Shown: positions 34,942 through 43,496 of the stretch, piece after piece
Numbering within the stretch: the first letter of the stretch is position 1
Layout of the letters: the number at the start of each line of letters is the position of its first letter
NCBI RefSeq assembly: GCF_027270735.1
Contig: NZ_JAPWIJ010000017.1
Coordinates: 20,377 to 84,376 of the forward strand
DNA: 64,000 nt
Direction of reading: 5' to 3'
Source of the DNA: Rhodococcus ruber
Lineage (GTDB): Bacteria; Actinomycetota; Actinomycetes; Mycobacteriales; Mycobacteriaceae
Made by a program: the position numbers and the translations under genes
Notes under the pieces: generated by a model
What the model was told of the DNA's origin: nothing
Database searches by the model: none
The model's input: the letters and a program-made list of their open reading frames with translations, nothing else

Positions 34942-35658
34942 TCACCCCTCGGGCAGCGGCTGCGCACCCTTCGCGGCAAGCATCTGCTTCATCAGCGTCG
35001 ACTCGCTGGTCTGCGTGGCCACCATGGAGTTCGCCAAGTTGATCACCGCAGGAGACTGAGCATGAGTCTGGGCGTACTCCATCATCGCCAGGCCGCCCTC
35101 GTGGTGGCGCAGCATGAGCTGCAGGAACATCACGTCGACGTCCGTGCCGGTCGCCTGCCGAAGCGCAGTGAGCTCCGCGGAACTGGCCATGCCGGGCATT
35201 GCCCTGGTGGGATCGGAGGACCCCGGTTCCATCGACATCCCACCCATCGAGTGGCCATGAGAGTCGTCGGCTGTCATCCAGGTCATGTAGCCGTCGGTCG
35301 AAATCGATGCGCGGTCCCACAGAGCCAGCCAGCCCTGCATCTGGCCCACCTGATTCTGCTGCGAGGTGAGCATGTCGAACGCCAGATTCTTGACGGCCTG
35401 ATCGGGAGCATTGGTCAACGCCACCGCGGCCATCTCGATGGCCTGGTTGTGGTGCACGGTCATATCCTGTGCGAAACCGACGTCGACCGAGCCCGCTGCA
35501 GGCGAGTTGTCACCGTCACGGAACGGATTCCCCACCAGAAAGCCCAGCGCGAAACCGATCGCCAGGACGGCGATCAGCGCCAAGACGACCAGCGCAGTGC
35601 GCTGGCTCGGCTTGACCTCGGACGGGCCGGTAGTCGAGTCGACTGTCGATTCGGTCAT
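34942..35658 (-). CDS. DUF305 protein, membrane-anchored, His/Met-rich
   Basis: 238 residues. One N-terminal membrane helix (TALVVLALIAVLAIGFALGFLVG, about 21-43), then an extracytoplasmic four-helix DUF305 domain (ferritin-like fold) with FAQDMTVHHNQAIEMA, a His/Met loop (SHGHSMGGMSMEPG) and LMLRHHEGGLAMMEYA. Such HH and Met clusters bind metal, often copper, in the family. Its ATG overlaps the stop of the upstream DUF3105 gene. Likely role: envelope metal handling (inference). Confidence 0.87.
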   Translation of the reverse strand: MTESTVDSTTGPSEVKPSQRTALVVLALIAVLAIGFALGFLVGNPFRDGDNSPAAGSVDVGFAQDMTVHHNQAIEMAAVALTNAPDQAVKNLAFDMLTSQQNQVGQMQGWLALWDRASISTDGYMTWMTADDSHGHSMGGMSMEPGSSDPTRAMPGMASSAELTALRQATGTDVDVMFLQLMLRHHEGGLAMMEYAQTHAQSPAVINLANSMVATQTSESTLMKQMLAAKGAQPLPEG

Positions 35659-36572
35659 CAGCTCGCGGGAACCTGAAGGTCGCTGGGTAGTTGGGCTCCA
35701 CCGGGCAGGCCGCCCGGCAGTCCGCCGCCCCCGCTGGTCTCACTGGTGTCGGGGGTGATGCCGGCACCGTCCATCGGAACGGCGTCCGCGCCGGGTGCGG
35801 AGGCGTCGAACAGCGGTGGGTTGTCCGGATCGAAGCCGTCGCTGCCGTCGCCCGAGGTGGTGGGGACCGATGCGCAACTGGCACCGACCTCCGGGTAGGC
35901 GAAGCGGTTCAGGCGCAGCGCAGAGATGAACTGGCCGATGCGCTCGTCGTCGACGCTGTCCAGCTTGAGTTGATGGCCCCAGGACTGCAGCGAAACGGGG
36001 GTGTCGAGACCGGGGTAAGGCGACATCATCATCTGGGTTTCACCGTCGACGCGATCGGCCAGCGTTTGGACCTGGTCCTCGTTCAGGTCGTCGGGGTTGT
36101 AGGTGATCCAGACGGCTCCGTGCTCGAGTGAGTGCACAGCGTTCTCGGTGCGGATGGCCTCGGGGTAGACGATTCCGGTGCAGGTGGCCCACACGGCATC
36201 GTGCGGTCCGCCGAAGGGCGGCGACTGGTCGTAGGCGACCCGCTGGTTACGAGCGACGTGCAAGGCCGCCGGGTAATCCTGTTTGGCGACGCCGTCGATT
36301 CCCGTCGACGGATCCTGGTTGCTCTCGCTGGGTGCGAACTTCTGCGCTTCGGCGCGGTCCTGATACTTGGGGTACAAGTTGATCCCGAGACCGGCGATCA
36401 AGCCGACGACCACTACGACTCCGGCCACCGTCAGCCAGGGAATCTGCCTGCCCTTGGCGGCAGGCACGCCGCCCTTCTTCTTGCGAGCTGACTTCTTGTT
36501 GGCTGCGTTGATGGCTTTGTCTGCCTTCGCAGCCGACTTGTTCTGACTGCCTTTGTCGGGACCCGTTGGCAT
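35658..36572 (-). CDS. DUF3105 protein, membrane-anchored
   Basis: 304 residues. A lysine/alanine-rich cytoplasmic tail, one membrane helix (WLTVAGVVVVVGLIAGLGINL, about 46-66), then an extracytoplasmic DUF3105 domain with PPFGGPHDAVWATCTGIVYPE, HSLEHGAVWITYNP and MMMSPYPGL, all family marks; the last 70 residues are Pro/Gly/Asp-rich and disordered. Coupled to the DUF305 gene by a 1-nt overlap, a pairing recurrent in actinobacteria as far as I can recall. Function unknown; conserved His and Cys residues suggest metal binding. Confidence 0.85.
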   Translation of the reverse strand: MPTGPDKGSQNKSAAKADKAINAANKKSARKKKGGVPAAKGRQIPWLTVAGVVVVVGLIAGLGINLYPKYQDRAEAQKFAPSESNQDPSTGIDGVAKQDYPAALHVARNQRVAYDQSPPFGGPHDAVWATCTGIVYPEAIRTENAVHSLEHGAVWITYNPDDLNEDQVQTLADRVDGETQMMMSPYPGLDTPVSLQSWGHQLKLDSVDDERIGQFISALRLNRFAYPEVGASCASVPTTSGDGSDGFDPDNPPLFDASAPGADAVPMDGAGITPDTSETSGGGGLPGGLPGGAQLPSDLQVPAS

Positions 36573-36789
36573 CGCTGTAGTTGCTCTCTCAGTCGAGGAA
36601 AGTTGGTGGTCGGTGTCGCTGGTCGTGCGTATCTGCTGGTGACGGCGGTGACCAAGGTCCGTCCGCGCAGAGCGCCCTTACTGTACGTTCTCTGCCTGAG
36701 AGCGTGCTCAGGGCCTGCAACGAGCGCTTGGTGGGGTGGTGCCTGCGATCGGACGGGCAGTGGATGCGAGCACGCCGCACACCAGCCAA

Positions 36790-36795
36790 TAGGAT
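36790..36795 (+). promoter_or_regulatory. -10 element of a probably leaderless argS transcript
   Basis: TAGGAT ends 8 nt before the GTG start and no Shine-Dalgarno is present, so transcription would begin at or within a base or two of the start codon. The rest of the 231-nt gap from 36573 has no gene and no other clear signal. Confidence 0.55.
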
Positions 36796-36803
36796 AGCTA
36801 CCT

Positions 36804-38456
36804 GTGACTCCTGCCGATCTTGCCGAACTGCTCCACGCGACCGCCGCGAAGGTGCTCGCCGACCGCGGCCTGGACGCATCCGTTCTACCTGCGAAGCTGA
36901 CCGTCGAGCGTCCCCGCAACCCAGAGCACGGTGACTACGCGACCAACGTGGCGCTGCAGGTCGCGAAGAAGGCCGGTGCCAATCCACGCGACTTCGCAGG
37001 CTGGCTCGCCGAAGCTCTCGCGGCCGAGGCCGCGATCGACAGCGCCGACGTTGCAGGCCCCGGATTCCTGAACATCAGGCTGGCCGCTGCCGCCCAGGGC
37101 GAGATCGTCGCCCGAGTACTCGCTGCAGGCGCGGCATTCGGCAACGGATCGTCGATGGCAGGCAAGAAGGTCAACCTGGAGTTCGTCTCGGCCAACCCGA
37201 CAGGTCCGGTGCACCTCGGCGGTACCAGGTGGGCCGCCGTCGGCGACGCGCTCGGTCGGATCCTGACCGCGCACGGCGCAGACGTCACTCGCGAGTACTA
37301 CTTCAACGATCACGGCGCACAGATCGACCGCTTCAGTCGCTCGCTCATCGCCGCAGCGAAGGGTGAGCCGGCACCGGAGAACGGATACGCGGGCGAGTAC
37401 ATCGCCGAGATCGCAGAGCAAGTTCTGGCGAAAGAACCGGACGCACTCGGGCTGGCCCCCGAAGCCCAGGAAGAGACGTTCCGATCGATCGGAACGCAGC
37501 TGATGTTCGACCGGATCAAGGCCAATCTGCACGAGTTCGGAGTCGACTTCGATGTCTACTTCCACGAGAACTCGCTGTTCGACTCGGGCGCCGTCGAGAA
37601 GTCGGTCGAGTACCTCAAGACTTCGGGAAGCTTGTACGAGGAGGACGGGGCCTGGTGGCTCCGGTCGACCGAATACGGGGACGACAAGGATCGCGTCGTC
37701 ATCAAGAGCGATGGCAACGCCGCCTACATCGCCGGCGATATCGCCTACTTCCAGAACAAGCGTCAGCGCGGCTTCGACCTGTGCATCTACATGCTCGGTG
37801 CCGACCACCACGGATACATCGGACGCCTCAAGGCGGCTGCGGCGGCATTCGGGGACGACCCCGAGACCGTCGAGGTGCTGATCGGCCAGATGGTCAATCT
37901 CGTTCGCGACGGCGTTGCCGTGAAGATGAGCAAGCGCGCCGGAACCGTCATCACGCTCGACGACCTGGTCGATGCCATCGGCGTCGACGCCTCCCGGTAC
38001 GTCATGATCCGGTCGTCCGTCGACTCCAGCATCGACATCGACCTGGCCCTCTGGGCGAGTGCGAGCAACGAGAACCCGGTGTACTACGTCCAGTACGCCC
38101 ACGCCCGGCTGGCCTCGCTCGCGCGCAATGCTGCCGAACTGGGAATCGTTGCGGATGAACCGGATCTGAGCCTGCTGACCCACGAGCAGGAAGGCGAGCT
38201 GATCAGGACGATCGGTGAGTACCCACGCGTCGTGGCCAGCGCCGCCGAATTGCGCGAGCCACACCGGATTGCCCGCTACCTCGAAGAGTTGGCGGGTGCT
38301 TATCACCGTTTCTACGGTGCGTGTCGAGTACTTCCACAAGGAGACGAGGAGCCCGGACCTGTGAACACCGCACGACTGGCATTGGGCAACGCAACCCGGC
38401 AGGTTCTGGCCAACGGCCTCGAACTGCTCGGGGTCAGCGCACCGGAGCGCATGTGA
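36804..38456 (+). CDS. argS: arginyl-tRNA synthetase
   Basis: 550 residues, class I synthetase. N-terminal Add-1 domain, HIGH-type motif in NPTGPVHLGGTRWAAVGDAL (about 133-150), LGADHHGYIGRLKAA, and KMSK in VAVKMSKRAGTVI (about 374). The C-terminal DALR anticodon-binding domain ends ARLALGNATRQVLANGLELLGVSAPERM. Charges tRNA-Arg. Overlaps lysA by 4 nt, as in mycobacteria. Confidence 0.97.
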   Translation: MTPADLAELLHATAAKVLADRGLDASVLPAKLTVERPRNPEHGDYATNVALQVAKKAGANPRDFAGWLAEALAAEAAIDSADVAGPGFLNIRLAAAAQGEIVARVLAAGAAFGNGSSMAGKKVNLEFVSANPTGPVHLGGTRWAAVGDALGRILTAHGADVTREYYFNDHGAQIDRFSRSLIAAAKGEPAPENGYAGEYIAEIAEQVLAKEPDALGLAPEAQEETFRSIGTQLMFDRIKANLHEFGVDFDVYFHENSLFDSGAVEKSVEYLKTSGSLYEEDGAWWLRSTEYGDDKDRVVIKSDGNAAYIAGDIAYFQNKRQRGFDLCIYMLGADHHGYIGRLKAAAAAFGDDPETVEVLIGQMVNLVRDGVAVKMSKRAGTVITLDDLVDAIGVDASRYVMIRSSVDSSIDIDLALWASASNENPVYYVQYAHARLASLARNAAELGIVADEPDLSLLTHEQEGELIRTIGEYPRVVASAAELREPHRIARYLEELAGAYHRFYGACRVLPQGDEEPGPVNTARLALGNATRQVLANGLELLGVSAPERM

Positions 38457-39874
38457 GCGCACATCCGGCCGGACCCAAGCATGCCGATGCCCCCGCGAAA
38501 CAGTCGACATCCCATCGCCCGGCCGACGCGTCGGAGATGACGACGTTGCCCGACCAGGTGTGGCCCCGCAACGCCGAGCGCGGTGAGGACGGAACCGTCC
38601 GCCTCGCCGGGGTGTCGGTCACCGACCTCGCGGAGAAGTACGGCACCCCGTTGTTCGTCATAGACGAGGACGACTTCCGTTCGCGCTGCCGTGAGATGGC
38701 CGCTGCATTCGGGGCACCCGAGCGGGTTCACTACGCCTCCAAGGCTTTCCTGTGCGGTGAGATCGCGCGCTGGGTGGCCGACGAAGGGCTCTCACTCGAC
38801 ATCTGCTCGGGAGGAGAGCTGGCCATCGCACTCGCCGCGGGATTCCCTGCGGACCGAATTGCCATGCACGGCAACAACAAATCGGTCGCCGAGCTCGAGG
38901 CAGGTGTGCGCGCGGGAGTCGAGCACGTGGTTCTCGACTCCAACATCGAGATCGACCGTCTCGACGCCGTTGCCGGCGCGGCCGGAGTGGTGCAGGACGT
39001 CCTCATCCGCATCACCGTCGGCGTGGAAGCTCATACGCACGAGTTCATCGCCACGGCGCACGAGGACCAGAAGTTCGGCTTCTCGCTCGCCGACGGTTCG
39101 GCACTCGACGCGGTCCGCCGCGTGTTCGCGGCCGACAACCTGCGCCTCGTCGGACTGCACAGCCACATCGGATCGCAGATCTTCGAGGTCGACGGCTTCG
39201 AGCTCGCGGCACACAAGGTCATCGGCCTACTCCGAGACATCGTCTCGGAATTCGGCGTCGAAAAAACCGCGCAGATCTCGACTCTGGATCTCGGTGGTGG
39301 CATGGGCATTTCGTACGTTGCGAGCGACGACCCGCCGCCGGTGGAGCAGCTCGCAGCGAAGTTGACCGCCATCGTCGAGACGGAGTCTGCCGCGGTGGGC
39401 TTGCCGGTTCCGACGATCGCCGTCGAACCCGGCCGTGCCATCGCCGGACCGGGCACCGTCACGCTGTACGAGGTGGGCACCATCAAGGATGTCACCGTCG
39501 ACAAGGCGACGCGCAGACGCTACATCAGCGTCGACGGTGGAATGAGTGACAACATTCGCACTTCGCTCTATCAGGCAGAGTACGACTGCCGATTGGTCTC
39601 ACGAACCAGCGAGGCCCAAGCCGTTCTGGCGCGAGTGGTCGGAAAGCATTGCGAGAGCGGCGACATCGTCATCAAGAACACATGGATGCCGGCGGACGTC
39701 GGGCCGGGTGACCTGCTTGCGGTAGCAGCCACCGGGGCCTACTGCTACTCCATGTCCAGTCGCTACAACCTGCTGACGCGGCCCGCAGTGGTCGCAGTCA
39801 AGGACGGGCGAGCGCGCCTGGTCCTGCGGCGGGAAACCATCGAAGATCTGCTCAGCTTGGAGGTTCAGCCATGA
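38453..39874 (+). CDS. lysA: diaminopimelate decarboxylase
   Basis: 473 residues, fold-III PLP enzyme. The Schiff-base lysine is in VHYASKAFLCGEI (about 97). LDICSGGELAIAL, GLHSHIGSQIF, LDLGGGMGISY and VEPGRAIAGPG are in family order. It makes lysine from meso-diaminopimelate, the last lysine step and a drain on the peptidoglycan precursor. The GTG start overlaps the argS stop; an N-terminal extension of about 35 Ala/Pro/Ser residues precedes the conserved part. The frame before 38453 is shadow. Confidence 0.96.
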   Translation: MSAHPAGPKHADAPAKQSTSHRPADASEMTTLPDQVWPRNAERGEDGTVRLAGVSVTDLAEKYGTPLFVIDEDDFRSRCREMAAAFGAPERVHYASKAFLCGEIARWVADEGLSLDICSGGELAIALAAGFPADRIAMHGNNKSVAELEAGVRAGVEHVVLDSNIEIDRLDAVAGAAGVVQDVLIRITVGVEAHTHEFIATAHEDQKFGFSLADGSALDAVRRVFAADNLRLVGLHSHIGSQIFEVDGFELAAHKVIGLLRDIVSEFGVEKTAQISTLDLGGGMGISYVASDDPPPVEQLAAKLTAIVETESAAVGLPVPTIAVEPGRAIAGPGTVTLYEVGTIKDVTVDKATRRRYISVDGGMSDNIRTSLYQAEYDCRLVSRTSEAQAVLARVVGKHCESGDIVIKNTWMPADVGPGDLLAVAATGAYCYSMSSRYNLLTRPAVVAVKDGRARLVLRRETIEDLLSLEVQP

Positions 39875-41172
39875 CATCGAAGCCGATAGGCGTCGCCGTA
39901 CTCGGACTCGGAAACGTCGGCAGCGAGGTCGTCCGAATCCTCACCGAGAATGCAGAGGATTTCGAGGCGAGAATCGGTGCGCCACTGGAGATTCGAGGCA
40001 TCGCGGTGCGTCGGGTCGACGGCGATCGCGGAGTGCCGGCCGAGCTGCTCACCGACGATCCGTCGGAGCTGGTCGGCCGCGACGACGTCGACATCGTCGT
40101 CGAGGTGCTCGGCGGCATCGACATTCCCCGCAAGCTCGTGCTCTCTGCCCTCGAGAAGGGCAAGTCCGTCATCACCGCGAACAAGGCCCTCCTGGCCGAG
40201 TACACCGGCGAACTTGCGGACGCTGCCGAGAAGTCGCGTGCCGACCTGTATTTCGAGGCGGCCGTGGCCGGAGCCATCCCGGTCGTTCGTCCCCTGATGC
40301 AGTCCCTCGCGGGCGACCGCGTGAACAAGGTGGCCGGCATCGTCAACGGCACCACCAACTTCATTCTCTCCGCCATGGACGAGACTGGAGCGGACTACGC
40401 CGAAACCCTTGCCGAGGCAGGACGTCTGGGCTACGCCGAAGCCGACCCGACCGCCGACGTCGAAGGCTACGACGCGGCGTCCAAGGCGGCGATCCTTGCC
40501 TCGATCGCCTTCCATACCCGCGTCACCGCAGGCGACGTCTACCGCGAGGGGATCAGCAAGATCACCTCGGACGATCTCGAAACCGCGAAGTCACTGGACT
40601 GCACCATCAAGCTGCTGGCCATCTGCGAGCGGATCGTCACGCCCAAGGGCAAGGAGCGAATCTCCGCTCGTGTCTACCCGGCACTCGTTCCGCTGAACCA
40701 CCCGTTGGCATCGGTCAACGGCGCATTCAACGCCGTGGTCGTCGAAGCCGAGGCTGCCGGCCGCCTGATGTTCTACGGGCAGGGCGCAGGCGGTGCACCG
40801 ACTGCGTCCGCCGTGCTCGGCGACCTGGTGATGGCCGCGCGCAACAAGTTCTACGGTGGCCGCGGCCCGCTGGAGTCCAAGTACGCCAAGCTCAAGGTGG
40901 CCCCGATGGGTGACATCCTCACCCGGTACTACGTCAGCATGCAGGTGGCCGACAAGCCCGGCGTTCTCGCTACCGTGGCCGCCGAATTCTCCAAGCGCGA
41001 CGTCAGCATCTCCACCGTGCGCCAGCAGGGCTCGGGTGACGGAGCCAGGCTCGTCGTCGTCACCCACCTCGCGGCCGATTCCGCACTGTCCGAAACCGTT
41101 GCATCGCTCGAGCAGCTCGATGTGGTCGTCCACGTCGCCAGCGTTCTCCGATTGGAAGGCACCACCGTATGA
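39871..41172 (+). CDS. hom: homoserine dehydrogenase
   Basis: 433 residues. NAD(P) site GVAVLGLGNVGSEVVRIL at the N-terminus, catalytic NGTTNFIL and AGRLGYAEADPTADVEGYDAASKAAILA, then a C-terminal ACT domain (VADKPGVLATVAAEFSKRDVSISTVRQQG, about 350-380) that usually gives threonine feedback. It makes homoserine from aspartate semialdehyde for threonine and methionine. Overlaps lysA and thrC by 4 nt each. Confidence 0.97.
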   Translation: MTSKPIGVAVLGLGNVGSEVVRILTENAEDFEARIGAPLEIRGIAVRRVDGDRGVPAELLTDDPSELVGRDDVDIVVEVLGGIDIPRKLVLSALEKGKSVITANKALLAEYTGELADAAEKSRADLYFEAAVAGAIPVVRPLMQSLAGDRVNKVAGIVNGTTNFILSAMDETGADYAETLAEAGRLGYAEADPTADVEGYDAASKAAILASIAFHTRVTAGDVYREGISKITSDDLETAKSLDCTIKLLAICERIVTPKGKERISARVYPALVPLNHPLASVNGAFNAVVVEAEAAGRLMFYGQGAGGAPTASAVLGDLVMAARNKFYGGRGPLESKYAKLKVAPMGDILTRYYVSMQVADKPGVLATVAAEFSKRDVSISTVRQQGSGDGARLVVVTHLAADSALSETVASLEQLDVVVHVASVLRLEGTTV

Positions 41173-42236
41173 GCGTCCACACCCCCTGGCCCGGTCTGAT
41201 CGAGGCATACCGCTCGCGTCTGGCGATCGGACCGGACTGGAAGACCGTCACGCTGCGCGAGGGCGGAACTCCGCTGCTGCCCGCCGGTCACTTGTCCGAA
41301 TTGACCGGCTGCACGGTGCATCTCAAGGTCGAAGGGCTCAATCCCACCGGTTCCTTCAAGGATCGCGGAATGACCATGGCCGTCACCGACGCACTCGCCC
41401 GGGGGCAGGAAGCCGTGCTCTGCGCCTCGACCGGCAACACCTCTGCTTCTGCTGCGGCCTATGCGGCCAAGGCTGGGATGAGTTGTGCCGTACTGGTTCC
41501 GCAGGGCAAGATCGCCATGGGCAAGCTCGCTCAGGCAGTCATGCACGGAGCCAAGATCATCCAGGTGCAGGGCAACTTCGACGATTGCCTCGAACTGGCC
41601 CGCAAGACCACGGCCGAGTTCCCGACCATCGGTCTGGTGAACTCCGTCAATCCCGTCCGCATCGAAGGCCAGAAGACCGCGGCTTTCGAGATCTGCGACG
41701 CCCTCGGCGACGCTCCGGACATCCATGCCCTGCCGGTCGGCAACGCAGGCAACATCACCGCGTACTGGCGCGGTTACTCGGAGTACTTCCGTGACGGTCT
41801 CACCACGCGCAAGCCACGGATGCTCGGAGTCCAGGCCGCGGGCGCGGCTCCTCTGGTTCACGGTGCGCCGGTGAAGGATCCGGAAACGATCGCCACCGCA
41901 ATCCGGATCGGCTCACCCGCATCCTGGAACGGCGCCGTCAATGCCAAGGAAGAATCGAACGGCGCATTCCGCGCAGCGACCGACGAGGAAATCCTCGAGG
42001 CGTACCGGTTGATCGCAAAGACCGAGGGCGTGTTCGTCGAGCCGGCCTCCGCGGCCAGCGTCGCCGGACTGTTGGCGGCTCGAAAGGAAGGCTGGCTGGA
42101 GCCGGGCCTGACCGTCGTCTGCACGGTGACCGGTAACGGTCTCAAGGATCCCGACACCGCGTTGTCGGGTATGCCTGTCGTAGAACCGATTTCGGTCGAT
42201 CCCGTCGCTGTCGCGGCTGCGCTCGAGCTGGCCTGA
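41169..42236 (+). CDS. thrC: threonine synthase
   Basis: 355 residues, the short form of the family. PLP lysine in NPTGSFKDRGMTMAV (about 59-73), phosphate loop PVGNAGNITAYWRGY, and CASTGNTSASAAAYAAKAG. Converts O-phosphohomoserine to threonine. Coupled to hom (4-nt overlap); thrB follows. Confidence 0.97.
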   Translation: MSVHTPWPGLIEAYRSRLAIGPDWKTVTLREGGTPLLPAGHLSELTGCTVHLKVEGLNPTGSFKDRGMTMAVTDALARGQEAVLCASTGNTSASAAAYAAKAGMSCAVLVPQGKIAMGKLAQAVMHGAKIIQVQGNFDDCLELARKTTAEFPTIGLVNSVNPVRIEGQKTAAFEICDALGDAPDIHALPVGNAGNITAYWRGYSEYFRDGLTTRKPRMLGVQAAGAAPLVHGAPVKDPETIATAIRIGSPASWNGAVNAKEESNGAFRAATDEEILEAYRLIAKTEGVFVEPASAASVAGLLAARKEGWLEPGLTVVCTVTGNGLKDPDTALSGMPVVEPISVDPVAVAAALELA

Positions 42237-42255
42237 GTTGACGGAATCTCCGGCT

Positions 42256-43188
42256 ATGACGACGACACTACCGATCGGGCTCACGGTCACGGCGCGCGTT
42301 CCGGCGTCCAGTGCCAACATCGGACCCGGATTCGACAGTCTCGGAATCGCTCTGGGGCTCTACGATGAAATCGAGGTCACGACCACTGCGTCGGGGCTGA
42401 GGATTCATGTCGACGGTGAGGGTTCTGCGGACGTCCCCTGGGGTCCGACGCATCTGGTGGTGCGCGCCATCGAGCGAGGGCTCGAAGCTGCCGGAGTGTG
42501 GGCCGACGGCCTCGATGTCCACTGCCGCAACGCAATTCCCCATTCGAGGGGTCTCGGTTCGTCGGCGTCGGCTGTGGTCGGGGGCCTCGCAGCGGCCAAC
42601 GCGCTCGCTGCGAAAGTCGATCCGTCCAGTGCATTGTCGGAGGGTCAGCTCGTTCAGTTGTCGTCGGAATTCGAGGGGCACCCCGACAATGCGTCGGCGA
42701 GCTGCCTCGGCGGAGCCGTCGTGTCGTGGAGCGAACCGCCCAATGCCAGTGTGACGGCGCGTAAGTACGCGGCCGTGAGGCTCGACGTGCATCCGACCAT
42801 CAGGGTCGTTGTGCTCGTGCCGTCGGAGCGTTCGTCCACCTCGCACACGCGGGGTCTGTTGCCCGAGTTGGTGCCCCATCGTGATGCGGCCTTCAACGTG
42901 AGCCGGAGCGCTCTCGCGGTGGTGGCGCTCACTCGGCGTCCGGATCTGCTGATGTCTGCGACGGAGGATCTGCTTCATCAAGGGCAGCGGGCCCAAGCGC
43001 TGCCCGACACCACACGCTGGATCGCGACTCTTCGCGCCCGATCGATCGCAGCCGTGGTCTCCGGAGCAGGACCGACCGTCATGGCGTTGTGCACCGAGGA
43101 GTTTCCGGCGGATCTGCGCGATGCCGCAACCGCCGAGGGGTGGCGGGTACTCGACCTCGACGTAGCCGACGGAGTGACCGTCGCGTGA
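42256..43188 (+). CDS. thrB: homoserine kinase
   Basis: 310 residues, GHMP kinase family. VTARVPASSANIGPGFDSLGIALGL near the start, ATP loop PHSRGLGSSASAVVGGLAAAN (about 92-112), and the C-terminal AVVSGAGPTVMALC. Phosphorylates homoserine for ThrC. The ATG at 42256 has GGAA nine bases upstream; a TTG at 42238, two bases after thrC, would add six residues and cannot be excluded. Last gene of the argS-thrB cluster. Confidence 0.95.
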   Translation: MTTTLPIGLTVTARVPASSANIGPGFDSLGIALGLYDEIEVTTTASGLRIHVDGEGSADVPWGPTHLVVRAIERGLEAAGVWADGLDVHCRNAIPHSRGLGSSASAVVGGLAAANALAAKVDPSSALSEGQLVQLSSEFEGHPDNASASCLGGAVVSWSEPPNASVTARKYAAVRLDVHPTIRVVVLVPSERSSTSHTRGLLPELVPHRDAAFNVSRSALAVVALTRRPDLLMSATEDLLHQGQRAQALPDTTRWIATLRARSIAAVVSGAGPTVMALCTEEFPADLRDAATAEGWRVLDLDVADGVTVA

Positions 43189-43496
43189 CAAACGCCGAGT
43201 AGGGTTCTTGCCGAGTGGGGACAACGGCGCTATGGTGAACCCTGTCCGTACATCGTGCGCTTCAGACGCCGGTTTCGTCAGGGCATTCAGGTCGCTGTAT
43301 TCGGGGGATTCAAACGTCCGAGTGATGTGACGCTCCTGACTCGATCCTTCCCGTAGTTCTCTGCGGTCTCGGATCGATGGTGTCGTCGACGGAGTGCGTC
43401 GAACATGAACGGCAATATCCGAGTTCGGCAGAACGTCGAACTGCGGAACGAACCCTCGGCTGCGCATCGAGCGAGCGAGGGAAGGAAAGGACCTCC
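43189..43496 (+). promoter_or_regulatory. rho promoter and leader (308 nt without a gene)
   Basis: TTGCCG (43208-43213), a 17-nt spacer and TATGGT (43231-43236) form a good sigma-70-type promoter. Transcription from here would give a leader of about 255 nt before the rho GTG, long enough for Rho autoregulation, which is known in other bacteria. No small gene is evident. Confidence 0.6.
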
